Made by a program: the position numbers and the translations under genes
Assembly (NCBI GenBank): GCA_964432925.1
Contig: CAYSPM010000039.1
Span: 1-19,491 of the forward strand
Source of the DNA: CAYNTC01 sp964432925
GTDB lineage: Bacteria; Planctomycetota; Phycisphaerae; Sedimentisphaerales; Anaerobacaceae
DNA: 19,491 nucleotides
Direction: 5' to 3'
The notes under the pieces: generated by a model
Told to the model about the DNA's origin: nothing
The model's input: the letters and a program-made list of their open reading frames with translations, nothing else
Database searches by the model: none
In this document: positions 6,654 to 13,635 of the stretch, in pieces
How positions within the stretch are numbered: position 1 is the first letter of the stretch
Layout: each line of letters starts with the position of its first letter

Positions 6654-8903
6654 ATGTTAACTGCAAAGCAAATTAGAACCGGTTTTATAGACTTCTTCAA
6701 AAGCAAAGGCCATACCTTTGTCCCAAGCTCACCGATTGTGCCCCATGATGATGCAACGTTACTTTTTGCCAATGCCGGTATGAATCAGTTCAAGGACATC
6801 TTCCTCGGATTAGTAGCCCCGGAGTATCCACGAGCTGTGAACAGCCAAAAGTGCCTGCGGGTAAGCGGAAAACACAATGACCTCGAAGAAGTTGGAAAAG
6901 ATATGTACCACCATACGTTCTTCGAGATGTTAGGCAACTGGTCGTTCGATGACTATTTCAAAGCCGAAGCGATCGAATGGGCGTGGGAGCTTCTCACAAA
7001 GGTTTGGGGCATCGAGCCGCAGCGCCTATGGGCAACAGTTTTTGCCGGTGATGAAAATGACGGATTGCCAAAGGATAATGAGGCTGCGCAACTATGGACT
7101 AAAGCAACGTCGATACCTGCTGAAAGGGTCCTGGCTTTTGGTAAAAAAGACAATTTCTGGGAGATGGGTGAGATCGGCCCATGCGGACCGTGTAGTGAGA
7201 TACATATCGACCTCGGCCCTGAAGCCTGCGACATGAAGAACGTCAAAGGCCATAGTTGTCAGGTTAATAGTGGCTGCGCCAGATTTATCGAGCTTTGGAA
7301 CCTTGTGTTTATTCAATTTAATCGTGAGGCAGGTGGCAAGCTCGCGCCTTTAGGCGCTAAATACATCGATACGGGGGCTGGCCTAGAACGGGTTGTGGCA
7401 GCGATGCAGAATAAAACAAGCAATTATCACACNNNNNNNNNNNNNNNNNNNNNNNNNNNNNNNNNNNNNNNNNNNNNNNNNNNNNNNNNNNNNNNNNNNN
7501 NNNNNNNNNNNNNNNNNNNNNNNNNNNNNNNNGCCCAAAAAACCGATACATTTGCAACCGTATTAACAGATACTGAGCTTCCTGTCACTGAGGATACGAA
7601 TAAGTATCACGTCGAGACCTGCGATGCAAGGGTATTCGGCTGGATAGACAGCGAGGGTTTCATAACACAAGGCCAGCTACCGGTAAATACCGAAGTCGGT
7701 CTTATCCTCGACAAAACATGCTTCTATTCAGAGGCAGGTGGACAAGTCGGCGATTGTGGCACCATCGAATCTAACAACGGTACATTTATTGTCGAAGGCA
7801 CAAATAAAATAGCAGCTTGTGTGATTCACAAAGGCAGGCTCGTGAAAGGCACGCTTGCTGCTGGTGACCAGGTCAGTGCAACTGTCAGCAAAGATAGAAT
7901 CGCAATAAAAAAGAACCACACTGCCACGCACTTATTGCAGTGGGCTCTGCAGCAGGTTCTTGGCAAATCGGTATCTCAACAAGGTAGCTTCGTTGGCCCT
8001 GACTATCTGAGATTCGACTTTACATACCCTAAGGCTCTGACGCCGCAGGAACTGAAAGAGGTCGAGAACTTAGTTAGAGAAAAAATCTCGGCTGACCTGC
8101 CTGTGAGCTGGGAGGTAATGCCGAGAGACGAGGCCGAAAAACTCGGCGCGATGGCACTTTTCGGCGAAAAATACGGAAACGAAGTCAGGGTAGTTGGTAT
8201 CGGTGCTGATGGTCAGGAACAAATAAATGGCGCCTTAAGTAAGGAATTCTGCGGCGGTACACATGTCGACAGGCTCGGTTCTATCGGTGGCTTCAAAATA
8301 ATAAAGGAAGAAAGTATCTCAGCAGGCGTCCGTAGAATCACCGCACTAACCAGCTCAGCCCTTACCACCTACCTCGAAAAAGCAAGTGACATCGTAGACG
8401 ACCTCTCAAAGATGCTGAAAGTTCCAGCCGAGGCGTTGGTTGAGAGAGCCTCTCAATTAATAAATGATAACAAAGAGCTTGCTAAGAAACTCAAGGCAGC
8501 CTCAAAGGTCTCCGGCTCAGATGTTATGGCCGAGGCAAAAAAGCTGTTGGAGCACTGCGAAAAAATCGGCGGGACCTCTCTCGTAATTGGCCGACTTACC
8601 ACAATCTCAGTCGAGCAGGCGCGGGAGGCAGTCGACATGCTCAAGAAACGAGCGAAGTCTGCGGCTATCGTTCTTGGTTTTGAAGACGATGGCAAAGCAA
8701 CACTCCTTGTGGGCGTAACCGATGATCTGGTCAAAAAGGGCCTGAAGTCTGGCGACATAGTCAAGACAATCGCGCCAATTATCGATGGTGGAGGAGGAGG
8801 CCGACCTCAAATGGCCCAGGCCGGTGGAAAAAATCCAGCTAAAATTGACGATGCCCTTGCCAAAGCCATCGAGATAATAAAAGAAAAGTTGACCAGCACC
8901 TAA
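6654..8903 (+). CDS. alaS: Alanyl-tRNA synthetase, interrupted by an assembly gap
   Basis: AlaRS charges tRNA-Ala and edits mischarged serine and glycine. The N-terminal class II core is clear: GFIDFFKSKGHTFVPSSP, LFANAGMNQFKDIFLG, and GNWSFDDYFK. After NKTSNYHT the sequence enters 100 N (7433-7532). It resumes just before the editing domain at AQKTDTFATV. Editing-site zinc ligands are present as HTATH (7917-7931) and CGGTH (8250-8264). The C-terminal DHHA1 region carries the glycine run GGGGGRPQ. As written the protein would be 749 residues. Family members are usually near 870-900, and the tRNA-recognition segment between the two visible parts is normally about 190 residues. The real gap is therefore probably nearer 570-600 bp. 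ATG 6654 matches the family start but lacks a clear Shine-Dalgarno. Confidence 0.95.
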   Translation: MLTAKQIRTGFIDFFKSKGHTFVPSSPIVPHDDATLLFANAGMNQFKDIFLGLVAPEYPRAVNSQKCLRVSGKHNDLEEVGKDMYHHTFFEMLGNWSFDDYFKAEAIEWAWELLTKVWGIEPQRLWATVFAGDENDGLPKDNEAAQLWTKATSIPAERVLAFGKKDNFWEMGEIGPCGPCSEIHIDLGPEACDMKNVKGHSCQVNSGCARFIELWNLVFIQFNREAGGKLAPLGAKYIDTGAGLERVVAAMQNKTSNYHXXXXXXXXXXXXXXXXXXXXXXXXXXXXXXXXXXAQKTDTFATVLTDTELPVTEDTNKYHVETCDARVFGWIDSEGFITQGQLPVNTEVGLILDKTCFYSEAGGQVGDCGTIESNNGTFIVEGTNKIAACVIHKGRLVKGTLAAGDQVSATVSKDRIAIKKNHTATHLLQWALQQVLGKSVSQQGSFVGPDYLRFDFTYPKALTPQELKEVENLVREKISADLPVSWEVMPRDEAEKLGAMALFGEKYGNEVRVVGIGADGQEQINGALSKEFCGGTHVDRLGSIGGFKIIKEESISAGVRRITALTSSALTTYLEKASDIVDDLSKMLKVPAEALVERASQLINDNKELAKKLKAASKVSGSDVMAEAKKLLEHCEKIGGTSLVIGRLTTISVEQAREAVDMLKKRAKSAAIVLGFEDDGKATLLVGVTDDLVKKGLKSGDIVKTIAPIIDGGGGGRPQMAQAGGKNPAKIDDALAKAIEIIKEKLTST
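7433..7532. other. Assembly gap (100 N) inside alaS
   Basis: Exactly 100 undetermined bases, the usual placeholder for unknown length. It replaces the tRNA-recognition part of AlaRS. The in-frame continuation across it is coincidental. Confidence 0.98.
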
Positions 8904-8963
8904 AAATCCACTTCCTCGCGAACCCAAAGGAAAGACAGGATTTGAAAACAGTTGCAAGAATAG

Positions 8964-9070
8964 CCTTTGTTCGCAACTGAACTCAGACCACTCCAATTGA
9001 TCGATATTTTGCTTTATCCCTTAAGTGCTACGGGCATAATTCACCTGGCAATTTTTAGTTCCTATGGAAC
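8964..9070 (+). pseudogene. Relic of a membrane-protein gene similar to the one downstream
   Basis: The frame at 8988-9054 encodes PLQLIDILLYPLSATGIIHL followed by AIF. This matches the start of the membrane domain of the downstream gene, LPWIIDIFLYPISKPGLIML, about 420 bp away. At DNA level 29 of 45 aligned bases agree (8997-9041 against 9417-9461). The similarity stops after about 25 residues. No zinc-ribbon start or long membrane region surrounds it, and an in-frame stop lies just upstream at 8961. I read it as the remnant of a duplicated gene. The rest of 8904-9217 holds a loose 7-bp inverted repeat (8949-8955/8973-8979) and nothing else recognisable. Confidence 0.5.
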
Positions 9071-9217
9071 GCGGACAAATGGTAACATTTTTTCCTCCTA
9101 CATGAAGAAAATCAGCATATCTGCGTCCTTTTTAGTAGAGCTATTTGGTACAATATGTGTAGATAACCACTGTCCGGCCTTAGTAAACATACTGCATCTT
9201 AGGCAAATGGTGAGTTT

Positions 9218-10121
9218 ATGATCTGCTTTAGCTGCGAAAACTGCGGTCNNNNNNNNNNNNNNNNNNNNNNNNNNNNNNNNNNNNNNNNNNNNNNNNNNNN
9301 NNNNNNNNNNNNNNNNNNNNNNNNNNNNNNNNNNNNNNNNNNNNNNNNAAACTGAATTAGAACAAGAAAGTACAACCGAAGAAACAGAAATCCCCGGTGA
9401 GCGAACTTTACCCTGGATCATCGATATATTTTTGTATCCTATAAGTAAACCCGGTTTAATAATGCTCGGCCTTATCATTATAGTGCCATTATTCATAAAG
9501 ATTCTCGGAAAGACACTTTCCTACGCTGCGTTAGGATTCCCACCTTTGCTTATTGCGGCCGCGATCGTTGCAATTGGAGGTATCTTTATAAGGGTAATTC
9601 TTTACATGTATTTCTATTGGTACTTTTGTGAATGTATCCGTGACAGCGCATCTGGCTGGTCGCGTGCACCTGAGACAATAGGCGATGCTCCCGGGTTGGG
9701 AGATATGTTATCACGATTGCTAAGGACGCTTGCTTGTCTGGCTGTTTTCTTTGTACCGGTTATTATACGATTTCAATACAACAGGACAATTGATTCAGTT
9801 TTTTGGTTTTTGTTGGGTTATGCGGTTTTCTTTTTCCCGATGGGTTTATTGGCTGTCGTTATGTTCGATTCTGTTTCTGGCCTTAATCCTGTCTTGCTCA
9901 TTGGCTCGATACTCAGTACGTTTCTTCGATACTGCGGGCTGATTTTGATTTTGGTTTTTGGTGCGGCTGTGCTGATTCTTAAGGCTGCACCCAACACGCA
10001 GGGAGCACCCGTTTTGGCTTTTCTTCTTCGTTGTACTTGTATCTATCTGGTGTTGGTCGGGGCCCACCTGCTCGGGCGCTTTTACTGGCGTTATCAGAAA
10101 AACCTCAACTGGGAAGTGTAA
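9218..10121 (+). CDS. Zinc-ribbon plus multi-pass membrane protein, interrupted by an assembly gap
   Basis: The start is ATG 9218. It encodes MICFSCENCG, the first half of a CxxC zinc ribbon that opens many planctomycete membrane proteins. After 9 complete codons plus a few bases the 100-N gap begins. Beyond it an acidic linker (TELEQESTTEETEIPGE) leads into PWIIDIFLYPISKPG and about six hydrophobic segments (near bases 9444-9500, 9530-9625, 9720-9765, 9795-9865, 9890-9985 and 10005-10080). A soluble loop with RAPETIGDAPGLGD lies between segments 2 and 3. The two parts are in different frames across the placeholder, which only means the true gap is not 100 bases. Joining them is my inference. 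The function is unknown. The stop lies 4 nt from the convergent hisD stop, leaving no room for a terminator. Confidence 0.7.
9249..9348. other. Assembly gap (100 N) inside the zinc-ribbon membrane protein gene
   Basis: The second placeholder of exactly 100 N. It hides the rest of the zinc ribbon and the linker and breaks the reading frame artificially. Confidence 0.98.
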
Positions 10122-10125
10122 GAGT

Positions 10126-11439
10126 CTAACCTTGCTGCCTGATGCGGATGCTCTTAGCGTGAGCATCAAGGCCTTCGACCTCAGCCAGGCGAACGATGTC
10201 CTCCGCACTTGCAGCTAATTGCTGTTTATCATATTCGATTATACTCGTTGACTTTACAAAATCATTGGCACTTAACGCGCTGGCAAACAATGCTGATTTG
10301 CCCGTCGGCAGTGTATGACTTGGCCCAGCCCAATAGTCCCCTACCGCTACAGGTGTGTAAGGGCCTATGAAGATCGCCCCGGCATTGTTTATCTTATCAG
10401 CGATTTCTCTGCTTTTTGCACCACATTGAATCTGCAGATGCTCAACCGCAAATTCGTCTGCCATCTCAACAGCATGATCCAAGTCGTTAAATACAGCAAT
10501 TCCGCTGAATTTCTTTAAGCACTCCGTTGTTCCTTCTGATCGGTCCAACTTCTTTACTTGTGTCTTCAGTTCGTCAAGAACTTTCTCTGCAAGCTCTTGA
10601 GAGTCTGTAAATAGAAATGCACAGCCCGGGTCGTGCTCTGCCTGACTTAACATATCCGCAGCCACCCAGGCAGGGTATGCTTCATCGTTTGCGATTATCA
10701 AGACTTCACTCGGGCCTGCTATAAAATCAATCCCAACGCCGGCAGAAACCAAGTTCTTGGCTGTCTGTACCCACTGATTTCCCGGCCCAACTATTTTGTC
10801 TACTACGCGAATTGTTTCAGTGCCATATGTGAGTGCTGCTACCGCTTGTGCGCCACCTATTCTGTAGACTTCTTCGATTCCCAATTCATAACAGACCGCT
10901 AAAATTGTGGGATGAATGCTGCGATTGTATCTGGGCGGTGAAACCACCACGATTTCCTTTACACCTGCTACCTGTGCCGGTACCGCCGTCATTACTACTG
11001 TAGAAGGCAACGGCGCAGAAGCTCCCGGTACACAAATGCCAACTCTCTTGATGGGTGTGTATTTTATTCCAGGATGTTTAAAGTTACCTATGAAGATTTC
11101 GGTCTGATACTTCCTCACATTTTCAATTGCCTGACGAATCGATTTCAGAAGCTCTTCGTTTATTTCTTCGTGAGCTTTTTCCAGTTCTTTCTTCGAAATC
11201 CGGAACTGCCCAGGTGCCAGCTTGACCCCATCAAACTTTTCCGTATATTCCACTACAGCCTTATCTCTCTCTATAATAACCTTAGTAAGAATCGCTTCCA
11301 CTTTCTGTTTGTTTTCGATATGAAGCTCACCAAACCCAAAGTGCGATAATCCAGTTTTTGAAAGGGAAAAGTTCCTCAACCTATTTTTGAAACCCGGTTG
11401 TTTGTATGAGATGAGAATCTTGTCGAGTTCCTGGTTCAT
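10126..11439 (-). CDS. hisD: Histidinol dehydrogenase
   Basis: HisD catalyses the last two NAD-dependent oxidations from L-histidinol to histidine in the cytoplasm. The 437-residue length is normal. Zinc ligands by family alignment are Gln266 and His269 (SQAEHD), Asp368 (VGDYWAGPSH) and His427. The catalytic pair Glu333-His334 lies in VEHLQI. The NAD/substrate region RVGICVPGASAPLPS and IVGPGNQWV are present. ATG 11439 has AAAGGA (11447-11452) 7 nt upstream. Directly before that lies a 104-bp multi-hairpin element (11454-11557), so the leader may be regulated or may carry an inserted repeat. No other his gene is in the window. The gene ends 4 nt from the convergent membrane-protein gene. Confidence 0.97.
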   Translation of the reverse strand: MNQELDKILISYKQPGFKNRLRNFSLSKTGLSHFGFGELHIENKQKVEAILTKVIIERDKAVVEYTEKFDGVKLAPGQFRISKKELEKAHEEINEELLKSIRQAIENVRKYQTEIFIGNFKHPGIKYTPIKRVGICVPGASAPLPSTVVMTAVPAQVAGVKEIVVVSPPRYNRSIHPTILAVCYELGIEEVYRIGGAQAVAALTYGTETIRVVDKIVGPGNQWVQTAKNLVSAGVGIDFIAGPSEVLIIANDEAYPAWVAADMLSQAEHDPGCAFLFTDSQELAEKVLDELKTQVKKLDRSEGTTECLKKFSGIAVFNDLDHAVEMADEFAVEHLQIQCGAKSREIADKINNAGAIFIGPYTPVAVGDYWAGPSHTLPTGKSALFASALSANDFVKSTSIIEYDKQQLAASAEDIVRLAEVEGLDAHAKSIRIRQQG

Positions 11440-11453
11440 TGATTCATCCTTTA

Positions 11454-11557
11454 CCCCGTTAGAAATTCTCCCTGCTGTCCCACAGCATTACCCGGGGCCG
11501 TCTTATGCTACGGGATTTGTATTATATTATCACCCCGTTATGCAATTTCTAACGAGG
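11454..11557 (-). repeat. 104-bp multi-hairpin element in the hisD leader (MITE-like or structured RNA)
   Basis: The ends form a near-perfect inverted repeat: GTTAGAAATT (11458-11467) against AATTTCTAAC (11544-11553), extended by C/G pairs outward. Inside are TGCTGT-CCC-ACAGCA (11473-11487, 6-bp stem), CCGT/ACGG (11498-11501/11510-11513), and CCCCGTTA/TAACGAGG (11533-11540/11550-11557, one G-T pair). The last stem competes with the long-range end pairing. The hisD Shine-Dalgarno abuts the element. No T-box or known riboswitch core was recognised. A mobile palindromic repeat is the other reading. Confidence 0.6.
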
Positions 11558-11558
11558 T

Positions 11559-12425
11559 TTATCTATCGAAGTTTCCATGGCTGTAAATTCGTGTGGTCTT
11601 GTGGAGCAGCAGATACTTTTGCCCCTTATACTCTGTTACAATCCCCGCCACTTTGAATCGGACCGGCTCGGGCAGAAGAGATTGTAGCCATTCTGTCGAT
11701 TCAAGGGCCTTGCAAGGCAAAAGCCCAAGCTGAGCTGGATTGACATTTCTGCCAAAAGCATCAAAGACAAAATAGTATTGCGTATTTGTTTTTACATCGT
11801 ATGCGTCATGTACTATATCCGTCGAGATCGAGCCTATTCTGTCAATAAGGACCATGTCTTGCTTGTGTGCTTGCCGCTCCGTAGGCCTCATTGAATTAAT
11901 TCTGGGTCCGGCCCGCAGTTGAGCGGTGACCTCACTCGGTATTTCCAGATCGTCGGTACGCCTCTGAGTATCGTCAGACTTTGTGCGTTGCGTTTGCTGC
12001 GAAGCTTTGGCTCCAATCTTTATTTCCGATCTTGCCTGCTCAGGTTCTTTGGGCTTGGTCAGAGGAAGAAAGTAAACAGGAAAAATGAAATTCTCACCTC
12101 TGTAGCATGTAGTCTTACCCCATAGTCGATAGTTCGCCACAGAACGCTTATTAGCATCAGATATCATTCTTTCGAGTGTCGCCGAGGGTAGAATCTGTAG
12201 CTTCATGTCCTTTCCAACAGTAGCTTTGCCGTCACTCACGTCAGAATCAAACTGGAAAAAACATGCGTCGTTCTGGTCCGACACGGATAGCTCCCCATCG
12301 ATCCCTTTAAGCACGAAACCCTCGCGCAATAGCCGCTGGTTTGGTTTACCTGGGCTCAAACTGGATTGCGCCAGACCAGCGCCCATGGAAAATAACAAAA
12401 TCAAAATCGTAAGTCTCTTACTCAT
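11559..12425 (-). CDS. Exported hypothetical protein with a possible internal duplication
   Basis: I do not recognise this 288-residue protein. From ATG 12425 it begins MSKRLTILILLFSMGAGLAQ, a clear signal peptide with a likely cleavage site near LAQS, so the product is exported. A TTG 12 nt upstream is an alternative start. The mature part has two related stretches: YRLWGKTTCYRGENFIFPVY about 100 residues from the mature start, and FKVAGIVTEYKGQKYLLLHK near the C-terminus. Between them lies a charged, Gln/Lys/Arg-rich linker (about residues 140-185) that is probably disordered. This suggests two copies of a small beta-rich domain. The gene lies 119 nt upstream of hisD on the same strand and is separated from it by the hairpin element. 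It may be a cell-envelope protein of this lineage; no function is assigned. Confidence 0.75.
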   Translation of the reverse strand: MSKRLTILILLFSMGAGLAQSSLSPGKPNQRLLREGFVLKGIDGELSVSDQNDACFFQFDSDVSDGKATVGKDMKLQILPSATLERMISDANKRSVANYRLWGKTTCYRGENFIFPVYFLPLTKPKEPEQARSEIKIGAKASQQTQRTKSDDTQRRTDDLEIPSEVTAQLRAGPRINSMRPTERQAHKQDMVLIDRIGSISTDIVHDAYDVKTNTQYYFVFDAFGRNVNPAQLGLLPCKALESTEWLQSLLPEPVRFKVAGIVTEYKGQKYLLLHKTTRIYSHGNFDR

Positions 12426-12468
12426 CAAAAAGCTCAACCTAATTCTCCATAGCTTTTCAATCGATTGG

Positions 12469-12564
12469 TGTCATTCCCGCGAAAGCGGGAATCCAAACCC
12501 CCATAGGCTATGGATTCCGCATCAAAGCTTGCCCTGAGCGCCGCCGAATGGGTGCGGAATGACA
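12469..12564. repeat. 96-bp palindromic MITE/REP-like element
   Basis: The outer ends TGTCATTCC (12469-12477) and GGAATGACA (12556-12564) are perfect inverted repeats. Nested inside are ATTCCCGC-GAAA-GCGGGAAT (12473-12492, 8-bp stem with a GAAA loop) and ATCCA/TGGAT (12491-12495/12511-12515). The ATTCCCGC...GCGGGAAT core resembles widespread bacterial repeats such as the Neisseria dRS3 unit. It lies between the LOG-type gene and the exported-protein gene and may act as a transcriptional punctuation or a non-autonomous insertion. Confidence 0.7.
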
Positions 12565-12584
12565 ACCTATCAAATCCTATGCGA

Positions 12585-13112
12585 CTAAGTATAATGCTCT
12601 ACAATCAATCTAACTGCCTCTTCGGGCTGGTCTACCCGTTGTACGTATTGACTGCTGCCCGGGTCATCACTCGCGATCAAATCCACAAGAGGCCCCCAGA
12701 ATCCACCTACCAGTATAATCGGCTTATCAGCTTCGAGAAAGCCCTTGTTTTTCAATTCCCAGACCTTTGCCAGTTCCAACAGAGTTCCTGTACCGCCGGG
12801 CAAAACAATATATCCTCGCCCCAGTCTTATGAGCGTGTCGAGTCGTTCATCAAGAGATTCAGTGATTATCTCCTTTGTGACATATTGGTTGGCTTTGCTT
12901 GCCTTAAAAGCCGAGCAAGTAACACCGATAATTCTACCACCAGCTTTGGCCGCACCTTTAGCTGCAGCGAGCATTGTCCCGCCGTATCCGCCGTTGACAA
13001 CGGCAAAACCTGCCTGCGCCAGAACCCTACCCGTTTTGTATGCCAAAATATAAGCTGAATCGCCGGGCTTAGCTCTGCCGGTGCCAAAAATGGTTATTGT
13101 TTTTTCATTCAT
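12585..13112 (-). CDS. LOG-family / TIGR00725-type protein (SLOG Rossmann fold)
   Basis: A 175-residue protein of the LOG (formerly lysine decarboxylase-like) group. Members characterised as LOG release the base from cytokinin-type nucleoside monophosphates; whether this one acts on AMP-type substrates is not shown. The nucleotide-binding start TITIFGTGRA, the glycine-rich NGGYGGTMLAAAKGAAKAGG and the signature PGGTGTLLEL (canonical PGGxGTxxE) are intact. SLDERLDTLIRLG occupies the place of the usual MHERK segment. Within the SLOG superfamily a nucleotide-sensing role is also possible. ATG 13112 is used; the Shine-Dalgarno is poor. The gene lies between a repeat patch at 13132-13169 and the palindromic element 3' of it. 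Confidence 0.88.
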   Translation of the reverse strand: MNEKTITIFGTGRAKPGDSAYILAYKTGRVLAQAGFAVVNGGYGGTMLAAAKGAAKAGGRIIGVTCSAFKASKANQYVTKEIITESLDERLDTLIRLGRGYIVLPGGTGTLLELAKVWELKNKGFLEADKPIILVGGFWGPLVDLIASDDPGSSQYVQRVDQPEEAVRLIVEHYT

Positions 13113-13148
13113 TTGTTCTTAATGTTCAGGGTCAAAGGGACTAAGAAA

Positions 13149-13169
13149 CAAAGGCACAGAGGAACAAAG
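13149..13169 (+). repeat. CAAAGGCACAGAGG-type repeat, left inverted copy
   Basis: This 21-nt segment matches the reverse complement of 14577-14597 at 20 of 21 positions. Looser purine-rich copies of the same motif precede it from about 13132. With the right copy it brackets the S23 gene and the 284-residue gene. Confidence 0.65.
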
Positions 13170-13544
13170 TTATTTATTTCGTTTATCATTTAACACTTTG
13201 GTTAGACTACTGAGCATTCGTTCTATTTCTCTGCTTGATTCATAAAGTTTATCAAAGCTGTTTTTGTTCAAATACCGTAAATTCAAACAGATCTCCAACT
13301 GGGTCTGCAATTCGTACAAAGAACCAGTTGCAATATGCAGAGAACGAATATAATCATTAGTCGAGTTTCTGCCATAACCCTCTGCGATATTACTAGGGAT
13401 TGAAACAGCACAACGTCTAATCTGGGAGGTCAATCCATATATCTCATCCTTGGGAAATGATTTTGACGCCTTATATATGTCTGTCACTAAAACCATCGAT
13501 TTTTGCCAAACAAGCAAGTCCCTATATGTTCTTATTTTTGTCAT
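13170..13544 (-). CDS. Four-helix-bundle protein of the S23 / 23S rRNA intervening-sequence type
   Basis: A 124-residue all-helical protein of the family named after ORFs in 23S rRNA intervening sequences (TIGR02436-like). The signature SIPSNIAEGYGR (48-59) is exact. It is preceded by the typical RDLLVWQKSM start and followed by DYIRSLHIATGSLYELQTQLEI. The family also resembles Avd accessory proteins of diversity-generating retroelements, but no reverse transcriptase or variable repeat is present here. Members often occur as solitary, scattered, laterally mobile genes of unknown role. ATG 13544 is chosen over a TTG one codon upstream; the Shine-Dalgarno is weak. It is the first of two genes enclosed by inverted CAAAGGCACAGAGG repeats, which suggests acquisition as a cassette (inference). 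Confidence 0.9.
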   Translation of the reverse strand: MTKIRTYRDLLVWQKSMVLVTDIYKASKSFPKDEIYGLTSQIRRCAVSIPSNIAEGYGRNSTNDYIRSLHIATGSLYELQTQLEICLNLRYLNKNSFDKLYESSREIERMLSSLTKVLNDKRNK

Positions 13545-13635
13545 CAAGGATTCTATTTACTCGTAATCACCAAAAGGACTTCGAAGTGTGAGTGCTCTTC
13601 AGCTTACTGGTCTTTGTTAAGAACCGGGTGTTTTC

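Noticed and set aside
8949..8979. CAGTTGC/GCAACTG inverted repeat after alaS as a terminator
   Set aside because: A 7-bp stem with a 17-nt loop and no T-run; not convincing as a terminator.
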